Notes: generated by a model not told the origin, from the sequence alone. Positions 53,082-62,024 are shown, counted from the first letter of the stretch. The stretch is 64,000 nt of DNA from Sphingobium sp. Z007 (GCF_900013425.1 NZ_FBXK01000005.1:124001-188000); one strand, 5' to 3'. A program made the numbers and translations.

Positions 53082-54491
53082 TCATACCCGCCTGAACGGG
53101 AAAGGCGCGATCGTGCGTTCATAGCTGTGCAGGTCAAGCCCGCGCGTCACGGGCGGCAATGCGCGGTCAGGGCAGGCGCGACGCTCGCACAGATGGCAGG
53201 TTGGACCAATGCCGGTCGCTTCGTCCCGATCGACGTCGATGCCGTCGGCATGAGTTATGCGCGCCGCATGTTTGGCCTCGCACCCCAATGCGATCACCGA
53301 TCGGCCCCGCGCCGCGCCCGGCGGCAGGCCGATCGCCAGCGTCACGAAGCGCTTGGCCTCCAGCGTCTCGATCAGCTGCGGCGCGACCCGGTCCGCCGCC
53401 TGCGCGCCATGCGCATCCCAGCGCGGGCAGGTGCCGCCATAGCGCGCAAACGGCCAGGCTTCGCCATCGAACCGCTTGGACACGATCCCGGCCCGGTCGA
53501 CCTTCGCCATGAAGAAGGGAATGCCCCGCGCGCCGGTGCGATTGAGGCTGGTCAGGCGATGCGCCATTTGCTCGGTTGAGACGCCGAAGCGGTCGCGGAG
53601 CAAGGGCAGGTCGTGGCGGCTTTGTTCTGCCGCCTGACGGAAACGGTCATAGGGCATGATGAGCGCGGCGGCTGCATAGTTGGTCAGCGCCATGACGGCC
53701 AAGCGGCGGCTGTCCTCGTCCGATGGCGCTGCGCGGGCGATCTGCGCGGCGATCGCGTCGGCCAGTTCTTGCGCGCACAGATGATAAGCGATGGCGAAGA
53801 GGCGGCCCGATGCAGGCAGTCGCTCGCTCAGCATCAGCCGCCGTCGATGCATGTCATAATGACGCAGCGTCCCGTCCAGCACGTCGCCGCGCACCACCAG
53901 GCACGCCATGCTGTGCCGATCCTTCAGCCGCGCGCGCAATTCCGCCTGCAACAGCGTCGGGTCGTCGGGCAGGGTGGCGGCGATCGCCTCCGCCCCCGCG
54001 TCGATCTCCGCGAAATGATTGCCCGCTCGCGCGATCATCTCGCGCAGCCAGTCCACCGGCGCGACCAGCGGCGCGGGATGGCCGTCGCCGCGCGCCAGCG
54101 CCTCGCCCGGCATCCGCCTCAGGTCGCTCAGCGCGCGATAGAAGCGGGCGATCGCCTCGCTGACGCCGGGATAATTTTCCGCGACCTCCAGCACTTCGTC
54201 GCGGGCGATGCCGATGTCGCGGACCAGCGCGTCGGACAGTATTTCACTCAGTTCGCCGGGACCGCCCTCCTGCGCCTGCGCCGTGAAATCGCGAATATCG
54301 ATGTCATAGGTGTTGGCCAGCCGCAGCAGCATCTGGGCGGTCAGCGGCCGCTGATTGCGCTCCAGATGGTTGAGATAGCTGGGCGACACGCCCAGTTCCT
54401 CCGCCATCTGCGTCTGATTGAGGCCCAGTTCGCGGCGCAGGACGCGCAGCTTGGGGCCGAGATAGAGTTTACGATCGGTCAGCTCTGCCAT
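53082..54491 (-). CDS. XRE-family regulator with ImmA/IrrE-like and ScfR-type domains
   Basis: A 469-residue transcriptional regulator. The N-terminal XRE helix-turn-helix (about 11-66) reads LRVLRRELGLNQTQMAEELG. The middle resembles the short-chain-fatty-acid regulator (ScfR/RamB) family, with an ImmA/IrrE-like segment FAIAYHLCAQELADAI. The C-terminus ends in a DUF2083-like domain with CHLCERRACPDRALP, a likely zinc site. Relatives control glyoxylate-cycle or acyl-CoA genes. No such genes lie adjacent, so its targets are elsewhere. Confidence 0.88.
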   Translation of the reverse strand: MAELTDRKLYLGPKLRVLRRELGLNQTQMAEELGVSPSYLNHLERNQRPLTAQMLLRLANTYDIDIRDFTAQAQEGGPGELSEILSDALVRDIGIARDEVLEVAENYPGVSEAIARFYRALSDLRRMPGEALARGDGHPAPLVAPVDWLREMIARAGNHFAEIDAGAEAIAATLPDDPTLLQAELRARLKDRHSMACLVVRGDVLDGTLRHYDMHRRRLMLSERLPASGRLFAIAYHLCAQELADAIAAQIARAAPSDEDSRRLAVMALTNYAAAALIMPYDRFRQAAEQSRHDLPLLRDRFGVSTEQMAHRLTSLNRTGARGIPFFMAKVDRAGIVSKRFDGEAWPFARYGGTCPRWDAHGAQAADRVAPQLIETLEAKRFVTLAIGLPPGAARGRSVIALGCEAKHAARITHADGIDVDRDEATGIGPTCHLCERRACPDRALPPVTRGLDLHSYERTIAPFPFRRV

Positions 54492-54631
54492 AAAGACATA
54501 ATGTCATAGAATGACAATATGACCAAATGTATTCATGACAGGTGGCCACTCATCAGCCTTACGATATGCGATTCAATTGTCTAACTCGGTGTCCATCAGC
54601 CCCCACGGGCACAGCCGCGAAGGACATCAAC

Positions 54632-54808
54632 ATGACCACCGACACGATCGAACAGACCCGCGAGCCGACCCGTTCGCGCGCCGTTTTCTCTCAGGAGGAT
54701 TTCGGCCTGATCCGCACCGCCATCGCCCATTATCTGCGCGAGGTTCAGGAGCAGCCGGAATCGGTCAAATATGCCAATCTCTACCATCGCCTCGGCCGGG
54801 TGGCTTAA
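54632..54808 (+). CDS. Small conserved-looking protein, unknown
   Basis: A 58-residue soluble protein, probably helical: AVFSQEDFGLIRTAIAHYLR then EVQEQPESVKYANLYHRLGR. GAAGGA lies seven bases before the start. It is divergent from the XRE regulator (about 140 bases apart) and followed by a strong terminator, making a complete single-gene unit. Function unknown. Confidence 0.75.
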   Translation: MTTDTIEQTREPTRSRAVFSQEDFGLIRTAIAHYLREVQEQPESVKYANLYHRLGRVA

Positions 54809-54830
54809 TTGACGCCACGGACTGCATAAC

Positions 54831-54861
54831 AAAGGGCGCGGGATGATTTCCGCGCCCTTTT
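54831..54861. terminator. Bidirectional terminator
   Basis: AAAGGGCGCGG, an eight-base loop, CCGCGCCCTTT, then a further T. The 11-bp perfect stem with A and T ends serves both the small plus-strand gene and the convergent phosphate transporter. Confidence 0.85.
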
Positions 54862-54911
54862 GCTTGCCTGCCACATCACCGGTGTTCCCACCTGCGCTGC
54901 AACACGCCGCG

Positions 54912-55910
54912 TCAGAAAAACCGGGTCAGCCAATAGAACAGCGCCCCGATCGCCGCGCTGGCGGGCAGGGTGACGACCCAGGCGACGATGATGCTCGACG
55001 CCACGTTCCACCGCACCGCCGACAACCGCCGCGATGCGCCCACGCCCACGATCGCGCCGGTGATGGTGTGCGTGGTCGACACCGGGATACCCAGATGCGT
55101 CGCCATGAACAGCGTGATCGCCCCGCCTGTTTCCGCGCAGAAACCCTGCGCCGGGGTCAGCCGCGTGATCTTCGACCCCATGGTGTGGACGATCTTCCAC
55201 CCGCCCAGCAACGTGCCCAGGCCCATCGCCGCCTGGCAACTCAGCACCACCCATAAAGGCACATGGAAGCCGCCGGTCAGCATCCCCTGCGAATAGAGCA
55301 ATACCGCGATGATCCCCATCGTCTTCTGCGCGTCATTGCCGCCATGGCCCAGCGAATAGAGCGAGGCGGACACGAGTTGCAGTTTGCGGAACACGCTGTC
55401 CGCGCCTTGCGGCGTGAAGCGGCGAAAGACCCAACTGATGACCAGCACCAGCATCAGCGCCAGGAACAGGCCGACCGCGGGCGAGATGACGATCGCCGCG
55501 CTGGTCTTGAACACGCCGCTCCACACCACCGCGCCCAGCCCCGCCTTGGCGGTGCCCGCGCCCAGCAGGCCTCCGATCAATGCATGGCTGGACGAAGACG
55601 GAATACCCAGCCCCCATGTGATGAGGTTCCAGGCGATCGCCCCCATCAGCGCGCCGAAGATGACCTGCGGATCGATGATCGCGGCATCGACAATGCCCTT
55701 GCCCACCGTCTCGGCGACATGCAGGCCGAAGAAGAGGAAGGCGATGAAGTTGAAGAAGGCGGCCCAGGCGACCGCATATTGCGGCTTCAATACGCGGGTC
55801 GATACGATCGTCGCGATCGAATTGGCCGCGTCGTGCAGGCCGTTCAGGAAATCGAACAGCAAGGCGACACCGATCAGCGCGATCAGCAGGGGGAGAGCGA
55901 TAGGGTCCAT
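54912..55910 (-). CDS. PiT-family inorganic phosphate transporter
   Basis: A 332-residue low-affinity phosphate:cation symporter. The two family repeats are visible: FLNGLHDAANSIATIVSTRV near the N-terminus and the paired GHGGNDAQKTMGIIAVLL in the middle, with GIPVSTTHTITGAIVGVG near the end. About ten membrane helices are expected. The gene that follows the promoter-side neighbour encodes a DUF47 (PhoU-like) domain, the usual partner of PiT transporters, on the same strand and upstream. Confidence 0.94.
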   Translation of the reverse strand: MDPIALPLLIALIGVALLFDFLNGLHDAANSIATIVSTRVLKPQYAVAWAAFFNFIAFLFFGLHVAETVGKGIVDAAIIDPQVIFGALMGAIAWNLITWGLGIPSSSSHALIGGLLGAGTAKAGLGAVVWSGVFKTSAAIVISPAVGLFLALMLVLVISWVFRRFTPQGADSVFRKLQLVSASLYSLGHGGNDAQKTMGIIAVLLYSQGMLTGGFHVPLWVVLSCQAAMGLGTLLGGWKIVHTMGSKITRLTPAQGFCAETGGAITLFMATHLGIPVSTTHTITGAIVGVGASRRLSAVRWNVASSIIVAWVVTLPASAAIGALFYWLTRFF

Positions 55911-55953
55911 GGCGAGCTAAACTCTATCCTGCATGGATCGAAGCATCCTGAAA

Positions 55954-56029
55954 ATCCGTTCGTTTCGAGCGAAGTCGAGAAACGAGATGGGCGCGCTATC
56001 CGCTTCTCGACAGGCTCGAAGCGAACGGG
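55954..56029. repeat. REP family C inverted pair
   Basis: Left unit 55954-55984 and right unit 56001-56029 (CGCTTCTCGACAGGCTCGAA then GCGAACGGG) lie between the DUF47 and PiT genes, which are on the same strand. The pair could make an mRNA-stabilising or processing hairpin between them. Confidence 0.8.
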
Positions 56030-56048
56030 TGTATGTGCTGTGAGCGGA

Positions 56049-57164
56049 TCAGGCGTGGTCGATGACCAGGCCGGAAATCTCGTTGGCGACATCCTCGAAC
56101 CGGTCGGTCACCTTTTCCAGATGGCTGTAAATCTCGTTGCCGACGATGAAGTCCATCGTGTTGCCGGCCCGCGCCTGTTGGAACAGCGCCTTCAGGCCCG
56201 CCTCGTGCAGGATATCCGCATGTCCCTCCAGCTTCACCAGCCGCTCGGTCAAATCGTGCAGCCGTGTCGAATTGAGGTTGAGCGAGCGCAGCAAGGGCAT
56301 CGCCTCCGCCGTGATGCGCGCGCATTCGACGATTAGCGCGCTCATATCCTGCATCTGCGGCGCGAAGTCCTTGACCTCATACAGCGCGATCGCCTTGGCG
56401 GTCTGGTTCATCTGGTCGATCGCGTCGTCCATCACGCCGATGAGGCCGGTGATGGCGCTGCGGTCGAACGGGGTGACGAAGATGCGGCGAACGTCCTGCA
56501 ACACGTCGCGGATGATGTCGTCCGCCTCATGTTCGCGGTCGGAAATCTCCTTGATATGCGCCGTCATGTCCGGGCCGCCCTTCAGCAGCTTGGCCAACGC
56601 ATCGGCGCCGAACACCAGGGTCGCGGCATGATCTTCGAATTGCTCGAAGAACCGCCCCTGCTTGGGCATCAGCGCGTGAAACCAGCGGAGCATTCCAGTC
56701 CTTTCATTCTGTCTGTCGCGAATCGCCAGCAGCAGCCGCAGGAACCAGCCCGGATCGGCGGGCGGTTCGCGGAAGGCCGCGATGATCGATTGCAGATCGG
56801 GTTCGTCGACCGCTTTTGCCGCTTCGGCGACGGGGAACCAGCGTAGTTCCCTTTGGCCCTGTTCGGGCCATTGCGTCAGGTGGCCGGTGACCGCAAGCGG
56901 AAAAACCTCCACCGTCGCCTCGCGCGATCCGCCCTTGCGCTTGCGCTTGTCATAGCGGTAGTGGCCCAGCGGCGCGGGACAGGCGATGCCATGGATGCCC
57001 GCTTCTTCATAGGCTTCCAGCTCGGCGGCGCGGTGCCCGGCCAGCCCCTTGATGCGATTGCCCTTGGGGATCACCCAGCGCCGCGTCTCGCGCGATGTGA
57101 TCAGCAGGATCTGCATCGATCCGTCGGCGGCGGTGGTATAGGGCAGGGCGGCAATCTGGCGCAT
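56049..57164 (-). CDS. Nudix hydrolase-DUF47 (PhoU-like) fusion
   Basis: A 371-residue ORF with two domains in one frame. Residues 1-155 are a Nudix fold close to diphosphoinositol-polyphosphate phosphohydrolases (RRWVIPKGNRIKG; box segment LAGHRAAELEAYEEAG, in which the usual first Glu and Arg are not kept). Residues 158-371 are a DUF47/PhoU-like helical domain (EISDREHEADDIIRDVLQDV; MDDAIDQMNQTAKAIALYEV). Met158 (56693) has its own AAAGGA five bases upstream, so a 214-residue DUF47 protein could also be made alone. It lies upstream of PiT, suggesting phosphate-linked control. Confidence 0.85.
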   Translation of the reverse strand: MRQIAALPYTTAADGSMQILLITSRETRRWVIPKGNRIKGLAGHRAAELEAYEEAGIHGIACPAPLGHYRYDKRKRKGGSREATVEVFPLAVTGHLTQWPEQGQRELRWFPVAEAAKAVDEPDLQSIIAAFREPPADPGWFLRLLLAIRDRQNERTGMLRWFHALMPKQGRFFEQFEDHAATLVFGADALAKLLKGGPDMTAHIKEISDREHEADDIIRDVLQDVRRIFVTPFDRSAITGLIGVMDDAIDQMNQTAKAIALYEVKDFAPQMQDMSALIVECARITAEAMPLLRSLNLNSTRLHDLTERLVKLEGHADILHEAGLKALFQQARAGNTMDFIVGNEIYSHLEKVTDRFEDVANEISGLVIDHA

Positions 57165-57254
57165 CAGCGGACCCGCCCTGGAGCCTGGCCCTGCTCAATC
57201 TTTTTGCCCGCCGCGCGTTCCATCCGCGCCTTGTAACGATATTGTCATATTTCG

Positions 57255-57290
57255 CAATCGGCCCCTTATGTCATGCCAAGGGGCCGATTG
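57255..57290 (-). terminator. Perfect 13-bp hairpin after the ZnuD-like receptor
   Basis: CAATCGGCCCCTT and AAGGGGCCGATTG enclose a 10-base loop, nine bases past the receptor stop on the minus strand. No T-run follows in that direction. Confidence 0.6.
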
Positions 57291-57298
57291 CGTCTGCG

Positions 57299-59416
57299 TC
57301 AGATCGACAGGCGCGCGGTTAGACGGATGTCGCGGCCGGGCAGCGGCGCATAATCTTTGAGAAAGCTGGCCGCGCGTCGCGCTTCGACATCGAAGATATT
57401 GTTCGCCGACAGCGTCAGCGTGGTGCGGTCATTGCCCTTCAGTGGCTTCCAGGAAACCGACGCATTGACCAGCGTGAAGCCGTCCGTATCCGTCTCCCGC
57501 ACCGCGGTGCGGTTCTGCGCGAAGCTATGCTCCACCTCGCCGCGCAGGCTCAGCCGGTCGCCCTGCGCTTCCAGCGCGCCCAGCAGGCGCAGCGGGGGAA
57601 TGCGCGGCGCCGGGCCATTGCCTTTGATCGTCGCGCGGACATAATCGGCCACCCCGTCCAGATTGATCGCATAGCCGCCGACCTGCGCCAGCTTGACCGT
57701 GGTTTCCGCCTCGAAGCCCAGATAGCGGGCGTCGGCCTGATTATATTGGTAGCAGGGAAATTCCAGTTCTGCGCCGCCATTCACCGCCATGCAGGCGCTG
57801 TCGTCCACCAGCGCGTCATAGATATAGCCGCTGAACCAGTTGTGATAGGCGGACAGGGCGATGGTGTAGCCTTCGCCCTGGCCCCGCAGCGTGCCTTCGA
57901 CACCCCAGCTTTTTTCCTTGCCGAAATTGGGGTTGCCCACCTCGAACGCCTGCGTGCCGGCATGATTGCCGCGAGCATATAGCTCCTCCGCTGACGGCGC
58001 GCGCTCGGTGCGCGACAGGTTCAGGCCCAGCCGCCAGCCCGGCGCCAGTTCATGGCTCGCGCCGATTGACCCGGACACGGTGTTGAAATCACGGTCATAG
58101 GCCGGGTTGAACAAAGTCGCGTCGGCGTCCGCGCTGACGTCGGTATGTTCAAAGCGCCCGCCGACCTCGACCCGCGTCGTCCCCAGGTCGATCGACTGGA
58201 GCGTGAAGATGCCCAACTGGTCGGTCTGGTTGCGCGGCAGGAACTTTTCCTCGCCCACGACATAGAATTTCCGGGTGAAGAATTGCGCGCCGACTGCGCC
58301 GTCCCAGCCGCCGCGCTTGGCCTGGACCAGTTCCAGCCGCGATTCCATTGACTGGTTGTAGAAGGTGGTGCCGACCTCGCCCGTATCCTCGATTTCTTGA
58401 TGCTGATAATCGGCAAAGCCCGCGCGGAAGCGGATCGATTCCAGCAGGCTGCCGTTGACCGGCAATTCCGCGCGCATATCGACCCGGTCCTGCTTCATGT
58501 GCAGCCGCACCTGTTCTGCATCACCACCTGCTTCCGTCGCATAACGCACCGGCACGCCATAGAAATTGTCGGTATGGGCGACCGAAAAGCCCAGATTGCC
58601 GCCATCGGTGATGAGCGCCGCGCCGCCCGCGACTTCCCATGTCTCGGCCGCGCTGTTGGGCAGCTTGCCGCGCAGGGCAGACAGCCCCTCGATGTCCGCG
58701 TCGCCGCTCGCCGCCGCCTGCGCGCGCAATGCCGGGGTCAGGATATAGCTACCGGTGTCAAGGTTGCCGGTCTTGGTATAGCTGCCGTCGAAATGGACGA
58801 CGAACGTGTCGCTCAGCGGGATTTCGACCTCGCCCGATCCGGTGCGCTCGTTGGAGGCGCTGCCATAGGTGCCGATTGCGTCGATATGCACCGGTTCGTC
58901 GGGCACGCGGCGCGGGATGCGGCTGTCGATCACATTGACCACCCCGCCGATTGCGGACGATCCGAACAGCAATGCGGCCGGACCGCGCAGCACTTCTATC
59001 CGGTCGGCGGTCAGCGGGTTGATCGCCACGGCATGATCGACCGATGTGTTCGACACGTCGAAACTGCCGATGCCATCGGTTAAGATGCGCACGCGTTCGC
59101 CCTGGAAGCCGCGCAGCACCGGGCGCGATGCGTTGGGGCCAAAGGACGTGGCCGACACGCCCGGTTGCCGCGCTAGCGTTTCGCCGATGGTGGAGCGCAA
59201 TTCGCGCGTCAATTTCTGTCCGGTAATGACCGTTGTGCCCGACAAGATGTCGCCCTGCTTGCGCGGGATGATCGCGGTCACGACGATATTGGCCTGCGCG
59301 TCATGATAAGCCTGATCGCCGGCATCCGGGGTCGGTGAGGTCTTGGCGAGAGCGGGAAGGCCAAGGCACAGCGCGGTAACGGCGCAGCCTGCGCGCAGCA
59401 TCGGAAAGCGGGACAT
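57299..59416 (-). CDS. TonB-dependent receptor, ZnuD-like
   Basis: A 705-residue TonB-dependent receptor with a signal peptide (ending PALAKT). The plug includes RGFQGERVRILTDGIGSFDV, DHAVAINPLTADRIEVLRGP and FGSSAIGGVVNVID, a pattern close to the zinc/haem-type ZnuD group. A barrel loop holds two Cys (DSACMAVNGG, FPCYQYNQ), probably disulfide-bonded. The ATG at 59416 is chosen with AAAGGG upstream; a TTG three codons earlier abuts that site. A palindrome at 59452-59469 may be its operator. Metal uptake is likely, though zinc is not proved. Confidence 0.9.
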   Translation of the reverse strand: MSRFPMLRAGCAVTALCLGLPALAKTSPTPDAGDQAYHDAQANIVVTAIIPRKQGDILSGTTVITGQKLTRELRSTIGETLARQPGVSATSFGPNASRPVLRGFQGERVRILTDGIGSFDVSNTSVDHAVAINPLTADRIEVLRGPAALLFGSSAIGGVVNVIDSRIPRRVPDEPVHIDAIGTYGSASNERTGSGEVEIPLSDTFVVHFDGSYTKTGNLDTGSYILTPALRAQAAASGDADIEGLSALRGKLPNSAAETWEVAGGAALITDGGNLGFSVAHTDNFYGVPVRYATEAGGDAEQVRLHMKQDRVDMRAELPVNGSLLESIRFRAGFADYQHQEIEDTGEVGTTFYNQSMESRLELVQAKRGGWDGAVGAQFFTRKFYVVGEEKFLPRNQTDQLGIFTLQSIDLGTTRVEVGGRFEHTDVSADADATLFNPAYDRDFNTVSGSIGASHELAPGWRLGLNLSRTERAPSAEELYARGNHAGTQAFEVGNPNFGKEKSWGVEGTLRGQGEGYTIALSAYHNWFSGYIYDALVDDSACMAVNGGAELEFPCYQYNQADARYLGFEAETTVKLAQVGGYAINLDGVADYVRATIKGNGPAPRIPPLRLLGALEAQGDRLSLRGEVEHSFAQNRTAVRETDTDGFTLVNASVSWKPLKGNDRTTLTLSANNIFDVEARRAASFLKDYAPLPGRDIRLTARLSI

Positions 59417-59451
59417 GAGGATCAACCCTTTGGTTCTAGTCTATGTGATCC

Positions 59452-59469
59452 TGTATCTAGTATGATACA
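59452..59469. promoter_or_regulatory. Palindromic operator candidate before the ZnuD-like gene
   Basis: TGTATC-TAGTAT-GATACA is an inverted repeat with 6-bp perfect arms in the AT-rich gap between the receptor and the LysR gene end. Its position about 36 bases before the receptor start fits repression by a Fur/Zur-type protein, but the sequence does not match a consensus I can vouch for. Confidence 0.4.
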
Positions 59470-59524
59470 TCATATCAAGATCGCTTCGCCGCATTTTTGC
59501 TGCGACGCGACATATTGCGTCCAA

Positions 59525-60454
59525 TCAGAGGAAGAGAAATTCCGCCAGCGCCTCGACCGCCGGCTTTTCCGCGGCGCGGGGCGCCACCGACTGGCGAATT
59601 TCGACGGCGGGCAGGGGAATGTCCAGCGCCAGCCGCCTGATCCCGCTCATTCGGCCAAGGTCGCGGGCCAATGTACCGAACGCCGCGAAACAGCCCGCGC
59701 CATCGCGCAGCGCGGCGATGATCTCGAACATATTGTCGCTTTCCAGCAGCGGCATCACATTGCGCACCCGGCCCTTGGCCAACGCCGCATCGATGATGTC
59801 GCGCATGCCGCTGCGGCTTTCCAGCGACAGCATCGGCGTCATGGACAGGTCGTCGCGGCTGACGCTGTCGGCCCGCGCCAGGGGATGGCCGCTATCGGCA
59901 TAGAGGTTGAGCGGTTCCGACCAGCCATAGCGGGACTTGAGGTCTTCCGGCTCCTCCAGCGCATAGAAATAGGCGATGTCGGCCCGCCCATTGGCCAGCG
60001 CCACTGCCGCCTCCTGCGCCGTGTGGACATGCAGGTCCAGCGTGATCGCGATATCCTCGTTCGCCGCCTCGAACGCGGCCAGCGCATCCTGGAAATGGCC
60101 GAAAACGGGCGGCGGCGCGGCCAGGGTGATGATTTGGCGGGGTGGGCCTTCCGGTATGGCCGGGACGGCCGTGGCGGGCTGGGGTGTTGGCGCTGGTGCC
60201 TCCTCCTCCACCGGTGCGAGCCGATCTTCGCTCAGCAGCGTCATCGCCTGCGCCGTCTTGCGCCCTGCCGGCGTCAACCGCGCCGCCCCGTCCAAATCCT
60301 CGAACAGGCGATAGCCCAGCCGCATCTCCAGCGACGCCAGGTCGCGCAGCACCTGCTCGACCTCGACGCCCAGCGCATGGGCGCAGCGCACGACGCCGCC
60401 CGCCGCCACCATCTGCGCGAATATGTCCAACTGGCGCAGGGAGGGGCTGTCCAT
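59525..60454 (-). CDS. LysR-type transcriptional regulator, divergent
   Basis: A 309-residue LysR-like protein. The N-terminal helix-turn-helix is recognisable but divergent (LRQLDIFAQMVAAGGVVRCA; RLGYRLFEDLDGAARLTPAG). A Pro/Ala/Glu-rich linker (about 79-105) replaces the normal linker helix end. The effector domain follows (QIITLAAPPPVFGHFQDALA; GRADIAYFYALEE). The start at 60454 gives the usual length; a longer frame adds 27 residues. It lies upstream of the TonB receptor on the same strand, separated by about 110 bases. Confidence 0.85.
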   Translation of the reverse strand: MDSPSLRQLDIFAQMVAAGGVVRCAHALGVEVEQVLRDLASLEMRLGYRLFEDLDGAARLTPAGRKTAQAMTLLSEDRLAPVEEEAPAPTPQPATAVPAIPEGPPRQIITLAAPPPVFGHFQDALAAFEAANEDIAITLDLHVHTAQEAAVALANGRADIAYFYALEEPEDLKSRYGWSEPLNLYADSGHPLARADSVSRDDLSMTPMLSLESRSGMRDIIDAALAKGRVRNVMPLLESDNMFEIIAALRDGAGCFAAFGTLARDLGRMSGIRRLALDIPLPAVEIRQSVAPRAAEKPAVEALAEFLFL

Positions 60455-60564
60455 CGCGCGGTGATAGAGGAAATATCGAAGGGGGTTAAGGGCGATCTTC
60501 GCGATCCCGTGCAATGGACTGTTGACGAGCGCCACCCGATGATGGCAGGGCGACCGCCTGCCGG

Positions 60565-60638
60565 GCGGGTATAGCTCAATGGTAGAGCACTAGCCTTCCA
60601 AGCTTGTGATGCGGGTTCGATCCCCGCTACCCGCTCCA
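60565..60638 (+). tRNA. tRNA-Gly (anticodon TCC)
   Basis: A 74-base cloverleaf including an encoded CCA. The acceptor stem GCGGGTA/TACCCGC is perfect, the D-arm is GCTCAATGGTAGAGC, the anticodon loop CTTCCAA gives TCC, and the T-arm GCGGG-TTCGATC-CCCGC is perfect. The anticodon stem (CTAGC/GCTTG) has one T-T mismatch in its second pair. It reads GGA codons. Confidence 0.95.
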
Positions 60639-60645
60639 CGCTGTT

Positions 60646-61641
60646 TCAGCGGCCCGGCGATGGCGGTCCCGAACTGCCCCTTTCCACCAGCGTGAACAGA
60701 AATTCCGGCGCATCGACCGGTCCGTTGGCGAGCGCGTCGATCACGGACCGACCCATATCCTCCAGCGGCTGGCGCACGGTGGTCAGCGGCGGCCAGGATG
60801 TCAGGCTTGCCGATGTGTCGTCGAACCCGGTCACCGACAGATCCTTCGGCACGCGCAACCCGATACGGTGCGCCAGCGTCAGCACGCCCAACGCCATCTC
60901 GTCATTGGTGGCGAAAATGGCGCTCGGTGGCCGCGGCAACGCCAGCAACGCCTCGCCCGCCTCTATGCCGGACGCGAAGTCGAACCGGCCCTGGACGAAC
61001 AGCGCCTCGTCGACGGCGATGTCCGCGGCCGCCAGCCCGTCGCGAAATCCCTCGACCCGGCGCAGCGCCGCCCGGTGGGTCGAGGGCGGGGTGATGACGC
61101 CGATGCGGCGATGGCCAAGCGCGATCAGATGGTCGGCGACCATGCGCCCTGCGGCGCGCTCTGGCGTGTGGATGGTGAAACTTGCCGCGACCACGGACCC
61201 GGCGATGCGGGCATAGGGCAGCTTCATTTCCGCCAGTCGGGCCAGCAGCCCTTCATCGTCCGACAGCGGGGGCACCAGCAGCACGCCGTCGGGGCGCAGC
61301 GCCGCCACCAGCCGATCGAGCACTTCGAACCGTTCCTCACCACCGGGCGAAATCGGCTCCACCACCAGATGATAGCCCAGTTCGCGGCATCGCCAGGCCG
61401 CGCCGATCTGGATGCGGCTGACATAGCCGGGCGCGGGATTGTTATAGAGGAAGGCGATCATGAAGGACTTGCCCCCCGCCAGCCGCCGCGCCGACTGGTT
61501 GGGCCGATAGTCCAATTGCTTGATCGCGGCGTCCACCCGCACCTGCAATTCCGGGCTGACATTGGGCGCCTTGTTGACGACGCGCGACACCGTCTTGATC
61601 GATACCTGGGCGAGCGCGGCGACATCGTGGATGCTGGTCAT
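60646..61641 (-). CDS. LacI-family transcriptional regulator
   Basis: A 331-residue LacI/GalR repressor. The N-terminal HTH with hinge is classical (IHDVAALAQVSIKTVSRVVN; YRPNQSARRLAGGKS). The periplasmic-binding-like effector domain follows, with HRRIGVITPP, AIFATNDEMALGVL and the FDDTSASLTSWPPLTTVRQP dimer segment. The start MTSIHDV at 61641 is preferred to a longer one. Its stop is 8 bases from the convergent tRNA gene. No sugar genes are adjacent, so its regulon is elsewhere. Confidence 0.92.
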   Translation of the reverse strand: MTSIHDVAALAQVSIKTVSRVVNKAPNVSPELQVRVDAAIKQLDYRPNQSARRLAGGKSFMIAFLYNNPAPGYVSRIQIGAAWRCRELGYHLVVEPISPGGEERFEVLDRLVAALRPDGVLLVPPLSDDEGLLARLAEMKLPYARIAGSVVAASFTIHTPERAAGRMVADHLIALGHRRIGVITPPSTHRAALRRVEGFRDGLAAADIAVDEALFVQGRFDFASGIEAGEALLALPRPPSAIFATNDEMALGVLTLAHRIGLRVPKDLSVTGFDDTSASLTSWPPLTTVRQPLEDMGRSVIDALANGPVDAPEFLFTLVERGSSGPPSPGR

Positions 61642-61776
61642 GAATCTTCGCAATGTTGGAGCAGAGGGGGTTGGAACGGAAAGCGCCGACCATGGCGACA
61701 GCCGATGCCGATTGGCAAGTCGCCCGCGGCAAGTTTATGATCGGGTGGCGGCACAGAAGCGATGGAAAGACCGATC

Positions 61777-61962
61777 ATGACCAACATCGTCAATCTGCGT
61801 CAGGCGCGCAAGGCGAAGGCGCGCGTGGACAAGGCGCAGGCGGCACAGGAAAATCGCGTGCGTTTCGGGCGCACTAAGGCGCAACGGCTGGCGGATGCGC
61901 AAGAGGAGCAGCGCCGTGCCGCTCTACTGGACGGTGCAAGACGCGGGTCAGAAAACGATTAG
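61777..61962 (+). CDS. DUF4169-family small protein
   Basis: A 61-residue highly basic, Ala/Arg/Lys-rich helical protein of the DUF4169 family, common in alphaproteobacteria: NIVNLRQARKAKARVDKAQ then NRVRFGRTKAQR. The start MTNIVNL at 61777 is the family standard, with the in-frame upstream Met rejected. Function unknown; the charge suggests nucleic-acid or ribosome contact. Confidence 0.85.
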   Translation: MTNIVNLRQARKAKARVDKAQAAQENRVRFGRTKAQRLADAQEEQRRAALLDGARRGSEND

Positions 61963-61969
61963 AACTTTG

Positions 61970-61985
61970 CACTATATTTATAGTG
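61970..61985. other. AT-rich palindrome after DUF4169
   Basis: CACTATA-TT-TATAGTG is a 16-base perfect inverted repeat eight bases after the DUF4169 stop. It may be an operator or part of the promoter of the next gene; no T-run follows. Confidence 0.4.
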
Positions 61986-62024
61986 AGTATTTGGAAGATA
62001 TCCCGCCTGTTCTGTAAATAATCC

